From Actinomycetota bacterium (GTDB lineage Bacteria > Actinomycetota > Acidimicrobiia > Acidimicrobiales > RAAP-2): a stretch of DNA of 6,460 bases. This document shows positions 5,275 to 6,460 of this stretch, in pieces. The notes beneath the pieces were generated by a model. The model had not been told where the DNA came from and did no database searches. It saw only the letters and a program-made list of their open reading frames with translations. The stretch is taken from NCBI GenBank assembly GCA_009701115.1, contig WLKR01000067.1:1-6460 (forward strand), read 5' to 3'. Each line of letters opens with the position of its first letter. Position 1 is the first letter of the stretch. The translations under genes and the position numbers were made by a program.

Positions 5275-6460
5275 CGGATTCCTCGGTCAGCCAAGTGGCG
5301 AGCTCTCCAATATCGCCGGCGCCGAGCACCAACACAACATCGGCATCGCTCTGTCTCGTTCGAATGTAGGCCGCCGCTTCACTTCGGTCGGCGATGTAGC
5401 GCACCGGTGTGGACGAGTGTGCTAGTACTGAATCAACGATTACCTGCCCGGTTACGCCGTCCGGATTGGGCTCGCCCGAAGTGAAAATATCGGTCACGAT
5501 TAATTCATCTAAATCTTCGAAGGCGGTGCCGAATTCCTCGGCCAAGTTGGTCGTTCTCGTAACTCGATGCGGCTGAAACACGGCCAACACTCGGCGACCC
5601 TGGTTTCCGCGAGCAGTCGTGATGGCCGTTCGAATCTCACTCGGGAGATGGGCGTAGTCCTCAATCACCAACGCATCACCACCAGCGATAGTTCCATGCA
5701 TTTCGTAGCGCCGTGGAGCGCCCGAAAATCGAGACAATCCTTCAATCACGGCGCCAGAGGGAACACCATTTACTAGAGCCGTAACTGCCACGATCGCACT
5801 GTTCACGACGTTGTGAAACCCGGGCACAGTGAGGTTGATAGAGAGCTTCACGTCGTCAGACACCAGGGCGTATGAGGAACCTGAGAGTTCGAGATTCACT
5901 GAACCGATGTGCCACATGGCTCTCGGATCATCCCCGACGGTGACAATCGAGTTCACCGTCTTGACTAAATCGTGTGCCGTTGATCCGTACCAGACAACAA
6001 CGTGACGCTTAGTTCTAGAGACCAACTCGCGAAAGGCCCGCTGCACTCCGGCGAGGTTGCCGTAGTGGTCTAGGTGATCCGCCTCAACATTGAGGAGACC
6101 AAGTGACGAGGGGGCCACATCGGCAAACGTGCCGTAGCTCTCGTCGAGCTCAAGAACCAGTTGATGCGACCCGTATCCGCCATTGTCCCCAAGGCCGATA
6201 ACGGGTGCACCGAGAAGCCATGATGGCTTCTGCTTCGCCGCGTGAGCGACCATGAGATACATCGAGGTAGCTGTCGTCTTGCCGTGCGTACCGGCGAACG
6301 CCACCACTTCATGGTCGTGAGTCAAACGAGCGAGAAACTCCGCGCGGCTCAGGACGGGAATTGCGGCTGCGCGAGCGGCTGTGATCTCAGCATCATCAGG
6401 TGAGACTGCTGGCGACATTGTGACTACATCTGCATTCGTCGCAATGTCGATGTCGCTACC
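5264..6460 (-). CDS. murC: UDP-N-acetylmuramate--L-alanine ligase MurC, N-terminus outside window
   Basis: MurC is the cytoplasmic ATP-dependent ligase that adds L-alanine to UDP-MurNAc, beginning the peptide stem. The last 398 residues are present; about 60-70 N-terminal residues (the UDP-binding start) lie beyond 6460. Counting from the window edge, the visible part opens in the UDP-binding domain (ADVVTMSPAVSPDDAEI), then has the ATP-binding loop GTHGKTT (57-63), DESYGTF (106-112), NVEADHLDHY (124-133), PGFHNVVNS (213-221), SGAPRRYE (246-253), EDYAHLPSE (267-275), FQPHRVTRT (295-303) and VLGAGDIGEL (378-387). These are MurC or Mpl-type motifs; position next to murB favours MurC. The motif usually reading DDYAHHPTE has Leu in place of its second His; the second Asp is kept. 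The in-frame ATG at 6418 is internal, not the start. Confidence 0.94.
   Translation of the reverse strand, partial: GSDIDIATNADVVTMSPAVSPDDAEITAARAAAIPVLSRAEFLARLTHDHEVVAFAGTHGKTTATSMYLMVAHAAKQKPSWLLGAPVIGLGDNGGYGSHQLVLELDESYGTFADVAPSSLGLLNVEADHLDHYGNLAGVQRAFRELVSRTKRHVVVWYGSTAHDLVKTVNSIVTVGDDPRAMWHIGSVNLELSGSSYALVSDDVKLSINLTVPGFHNVVNSAIVAVTALVNGVPSGAVIEGLSRFSGAPRRYEMHGTIAGGDALVIEDYAHLPSEIRTAITTARGNQGRRVLAVFQPHRVTRTTNLAEEFGTAFEDLDELIVTDIFTSGEPNPDGVTGQVIVDSVLAHSSTPVRYIADRSEAAAYIRTRQSDADVVLVLGAGDIGELATWLTEESDEH

Noticed and set aside
6416..6418. In-frame ATG taken as the murC start
   Set aside because: The frame stays open to the window edge with MurC-like residues, and the UDP-binding domain would be cut.

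Overview
The window is a stretch of the division and cell-wall (dcw) cluster of an actinobacterium. Every gene reads from the minus strand, so transcription runs from position 6460 towards position 1. The order murC-murB-ftsQ-ftsZ-yggS-sepF-yggT-divIVA, together with an [10 protein letters not shown] tubulin signature and an FtsZ tail ending DIPDFLK, is typical of Actinobacteria. The moderate GC content (judged by eye), murB placed between murC and ftsQ, and a small, tightly packed layout suggest Acidimicrobiia or another streamlined aquatic actinobacterial lineage rather than Streptomyces or Mycobacterium. That finer placement is inference.

Region by region in the direction of transcription: 6460-5264 is most of murC, with its N-terminus outside the window. 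5274-4363 is murB and 4370-3654 is ftsQ; these three genes are joined by overlaps of 11 and 8 bases. A 123-base gap (3653-3531) carries a good candidate promoter for ftsZ and a small imperfect palindrome. ftsZ (3530-2445) overlaps yggS (2473-1796) by 29 bases. After 52 bases come sepF (1743-1174), yggT (1169-915) and divIVA (876-127). A 66-base gap with two small hairpins precedes the first 20 codons of a lysine/alanine-rich protein (60-1) that leaves the window; its likely identity is a TraR/DksA-type zinc-finger protein, but the diagnostic part is not visible.

The genes form a coherent set. MurB reduces the UDP-MurNAc precursor and MurC adds the first L-alanine. FtsZ forms the division ring, SepF anchors it to the membrane, FtsQ belongs to the divisome, DivIVA organises polar or septal wall growth, and YggT is a small membrane protein linked to division. 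YggS is a pyridoxal-phosphate homeostasis protein that habitually travels with this cluster.

I see no previously undescribed system here. The points worth a second look are modest: the forced ftsZ/yggS overlap, absence of the pgeF/yfiH gene usually found between them, a His-to-Leu change in a conserved MurC motif, the likely internal ftsZ promoter, and several small inverted repeats near gene starts. No intergenic stretch exceeds 300 bases.
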